17,136 nucleotides of DNA from an uncultured Moraxella sp. (lineage in GTDB: Bacteria > Pseudomonadota > Gammaproteobacteria > Pseudomonadales > Moraxellaceae). Location of the stretch: positions 1 through 17,136 of the forward strand of contig CALAPG010000195.1 in the NCBI GenBank assembly GCA_937889485.1. The letters run 5' to 3'. The notes under the pieces are model-generated. The model saw nothing but the letters and a program-made list of their open reading frames with translations, searched no databases and was not told the origin of the DNA. The translations under genes and the position numbers were made by a program. Each line of letters opens with the position of its first letter. Positions within the stretch are counted from its first letter, which is position 1. Below are positions 15,522 to 17,136 of this stretch, one piece after another.

Positions 15522-16292
15522 ATGACCAGTCATCCGCCAAGTTTAATCATCACCAGCTACAACATCCACAAAGGCATGTCGCCGCTCAATCGCTTTGTAA
15601 AAATGCAAGGCATTGCAGACGCCCTTCAGCATGTCAAATCAGATATTATCTGCCTGCAAGAAGTGCAAGGGCAAAATCTCAAACGTGTAATTAAGTACAA
15701 TGAATACCCCGAGCAATCGCAGCATGAATGGTTTGGCGAGTACCTACAACTTCAAAATAGCTACGGCAAAAATGCCGAATACCACCATGGTCATCATGGC
15801 AATGCTGTGCTCAGTCGTCACCCACTTGACCCCAAACACAACGTGAATATTACAGTGAGCCGCTTAGAGCAGCGCGGGGTCTTACACTGTGAGATACAAC
15901 CCATTGGCTGGCAAACCCCCATCATTGTACTATGCGCCCACCTCAATTTATTGGAGAATGATAGGGATCGGCAGTACGAGGTCATTCAAGATTATATTAG
16001 CAAAGAAATTGATGCAGACACCCCGCTTATTTTGGCAGGCGATTTTAATGACTGGAAAAAAATGTCAAGTAAAAAACTGGGCGAAAAACTTCATTTACAA
16101 GAGGCATTATTCACTCATCATGGCAAACTACTGCCAACCTTCCCCGCCAGACTACCATTGCTGAGTCTTGACCGTATTTATGTTCGTAATTTACAAGTCA
16201 AACGAGCTTGGGTCAACACGGGCTACCCGTGGTCAAGTTTATCTGACCATTTGCCAATTAGCGCGGAGGTTTGCCCGCTGCCAAATTCATAA
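15522..16292 (+). CDS. Endonuclease/exonuclease/phosphatase family protein
   Basis: 256 aa, cytoplasmic, no signal peptide. The EEP (DNase I-like) fold is complete: SYNIHKG (N14), CLQEVQG (E47), HHGNAVLSRHPL, CAHLNLLENDRDRQ (H140, N142), LAGDFNDW (D174, N176), SLDRIYV (D217) and the terminal SDHLPI (D242, H243). These residues bind Mg and catalyse phosphodiester or phosphoester hydrolysis. The HKGMSPLNRF and RDRQ features match the YbhP-like subgroup often found beside cardiolipin synthase genes, but no such gene is in this window. The substrate (nucleic acid, phospholipid head group or other) cannot be told from sequence. The ATG has no clear Shine-Dalgarno; the next Met is inside the active-site motif, so the start is reasonably safe. 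Confidence 0.9.
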   Translation: MTSHPPSLIITSYNIHKGMSPLNRFVKMQGIADALQHVKSDIICLQEVQGQNLKRVIKYNEYPEQSQHEWFGEYLQLQNSYGKNAEYHHGHHGNAVLSRHPLDPKHNVNITVSRLEQRGVLHCEIQPIGWQTPIIVLCAHLNLLENDRDRQYEVIQDYISKEIDADTPLILAGDFNDWKKMSSKKLGEKLHLQEALFTHHGKLLPTFPARLPLLSLDRIYVRNLQVKRAWVNTGYPWSSLSDHLPISAEVCPLPNS

Positions 16293-16452
16293 ACTGCAGG
16301 TTTACCCACATTTTTTTTGATTAACAGTGACATTTGCATGATTATTGCACCGATTGCAAGGTATCAATGCCCGTAGGTGTTGGTCATTTTTTGTCTTAAA
16401 TGGTCAAACATTGACCCATAATCGGCAAAATCAGCAGCTTACTCAGCAAAAA

Positions 16453-16480
16453 GTGACAATTTTTGCAAGTGCGCTATTAT
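16453..16480 (+). promoter_or_regulatory. Candidate promoter for the 83-aa membrane protein
   Basis: A -35 GTGACA (16453-16458, 5/6), a 16-bp spacer and a -10 TATTAT (16475-16480, 5/6) lie 27 bp before the ATG. The fit is fair and it suggests the gene is transcribed separately from the EEP gene. Confidence 0.45.
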
Positions 16481-16507
16481 TTAGATTGATTAAATTGAGG
16501 GAAAGCC

Positions 16508-16759
16508 ATGCAACCAAAAGCGCTCATCATCTTTGCCATTGTAGGTATCACCGCCTTGGCAATTTTTAACTTAATTACCTCAGCCAACACCCAAAAAGCG
16601 ATTGCCGCAGGACAAGTTGCAAGCGCAACCGCTTCAGCCGCGGCACCCTCACGGGGCGGCGAACCTAAGGCAACACTAGACAAAGCTAGCGCCGCCCTTG
16701 ATAGCGCCAACCAAACTGCCAATAACAATCTGGCAGCAGCCGATAAAGCCGCGCAGTAA
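16508..16759 (+). CDS. Small Ala-rich single-TM protein of unknown function
   Basis: 83 aa. GAGGGA at 16497-16502 precedes the ATG by 5 nt. Residues 5-24 form one hydrophobic helix (ALIIFAIVGITALAIFNLI). The rest is a polar, Ala/Ser/Asn-rich arm with evenly spaced KAS, DKA and AADKA units that could form a short amphipathic helix (KATLDKASAALDSANQTANN). There is no lipobox Cys and no clear cleavage site, so it is probably an N-terminally anchored protein. Topology is uncertain, and I do not recognise the family. Its own promoter candidate lies upstream. The stop codon sits in the loop of a hairpin (16745-16774) and the gene converges on rnr. Confidence 0.65.
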   Translation: MQPKALIIFAIVGITALAIFNLITSANTQKAIAAGQVASATASAAAPSRGGEPKATLDKASAALDSANQTANNNLAAADKAAQ

Positions 16760-16774
16760 TACTCACGCGGCTTT
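16745..16774. terminator. GC-rich hairpin over the 83-aa gene's stop codon
   Basis: A perfect 9-bp stem AAAGCCGCG (16745-16753) / CGCGGCTTT (16766-16774) has a 12-base loop holding the TAA stop. It lacks a T run on the plus strand; on the minus strand it is a plausible stop for the convergent rnr transcript, with only TTT after it. Confidence 0.5.
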
Positions 16775-16795
16775 GGTTAGAACGTATCGCTAATA

Positions 16796-16820
16796 CGCCG
16801 TTGCGATTTAACGGCGTTTT
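16796..16820 (+). terminator. Intrinsic terminator of the 83-aa gene, inside rnr end
   Basis: The stem CGCCGTT (16796-16802) / AACGGCG (16810-16816) has a 7-base loop and is followed by TTTT. It overlaps the stop and last codons of the convergent rnr gene, so rnr coding sequence doubles as the plus-strand terminator. Confidence 0.6.
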
Positions 16821-17136
16821 CTGCCTTTACCGCGGTTGTTGAATGAAGACTTCTCAAGCTGAGATACCAAGTCAAAATCAATTTGTTGGGTTTCCATGTT
16901 GACCGCTGCCACTTTGACACGGATTTTGTCGCCCAGCCCAAACACCAAGCCTGATTTTTCACCCACCAACTGCTGGGCTTTGTCATCATACACAAAATAA
17001 TCCTCGCCCAAGTGTGAGATGTGAATCAAGCCATCAATAAATAGCGAGGTTAAGGTCACAAACAGCCCAAAGCTGGTCACGGTGGTGACCACGGCATCAA
17101 ACTCTTCACCGATATGGTCTTTCATATAATGGGCTT
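16808..17136 (-). CDS. rnr: Ribonuclease R, C-terminal fragment (cut by window edge)
   Basis: The last 109 or so codons of a gene continuing beyond the right edge. The frame reads AHYMKDHIGEEFDAVVTTVT, the typical start of the C-terminal S1 RNA-binding domain of RNase R. GLFVTLTSLFIDGLIHISHLGEDYFVYD and a closing strand set with DKIRVKVAAVNMETQQIDFDL follow, then a short basic tail FNNRGKGRKRR. RNase R is a 3'-5' exoribonuclease that degrades structured RNA; the S1 domain and basic tail help grip it. The tail here is much shorter than the long Lys-rich tail of E. coli RNase R. Met at 17125 is internal, not the start. The catalytic RNB domain lies outside the window. Confidence 0.9.
   Translation of the reverse strand, partial: AHYMKDHIGEEFDAVVTTVTSFGLFVTLTSLFIDGLIHISHLGEDYFVYDDKAQQLVGEKSGLVFGLGDKIRVKVAAVNMETQQIDFDLVSQLEKSSFNNRGKGRKRR

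Overview
The window looks like a chromosomal core region of a gammaproteobacterium. The best fit is Moraxellaceae (the Moraxella / Faucicola / Psychrobacter group). The reasons are a moderate-to-low GC content, a two-subunit glycyl-tRNA synthetase encoded as glyQ-glyS, an OpdA-type prlC directly coupled to a yheV-like zinc-ribbon gene, and the overall flavour of the proteins. The genus is inferred from protein character only; no rRNA or tRNA gene is visible. I see no transposase, integrase, phage gene or CRISPR array.

Layout, left to right. (1) 1-538 (+) is the 3' part of an enoyl-CoA hydratase/isomerase gene. Its 5' side is closed by stops in all three frames and it looks decayed. (2) 553-4150 (-) holds a membrane-anchored thioredoxin-like protein, O-acetylhomoserine sulfhydrylase (metY) and a two-TM PAS sensor. 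The sensor ends in a histidine-less Hpt-like domain and has no kinase ATPase. (3) 4458-7536 (-) is the glyQ-glyS operon, closed by a strong terminator. (4) 7889-9935 (+) holds a small membrane protein of unknown function, then, after a 430-bp gap, an SCP2 sterol-carrier domain fused to a long hendecad-repeat amphipathic tail. (5) 10071-10643 (-) is a secreted YceI-family lipocalin-like protein, convergent with the SCP2 gene across a shared bidirectional terminator. (6) 10978-12758 (-) is a two-gene operon of unknown function: a single-TM protein with an acidic disordered cytoplasmic arm and a periplasmic coiled coil, followed 11 bp later by a diverged macro-domain-like protein. (7) 12966-15367 (-) is prlC-yheV, in which the yheV ribosome binding site overlaps the prlC stop codon. 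(8) 15522-16759 (+) holds an endonuclease/exonuclease/phosphatase-family enzyme and a small Ala-rich membrane-anchored protein. (9) 16808-17136 (-) is the 3' end of RNase R (rnr), cut by the window edge.

Most genes are housekeeping: methionine biosynthesis, tRNA charging, peptide turnover and RNA turnover. The parts that repay a second look are the kinase-less sensor with its structured promoter region, the SCP2-repeat fusion, the macro-like/coiled-coil operon, and a possible 35-codon small ORF at 10713-10820. No complete defence, secretion or biosynthetic system was found.
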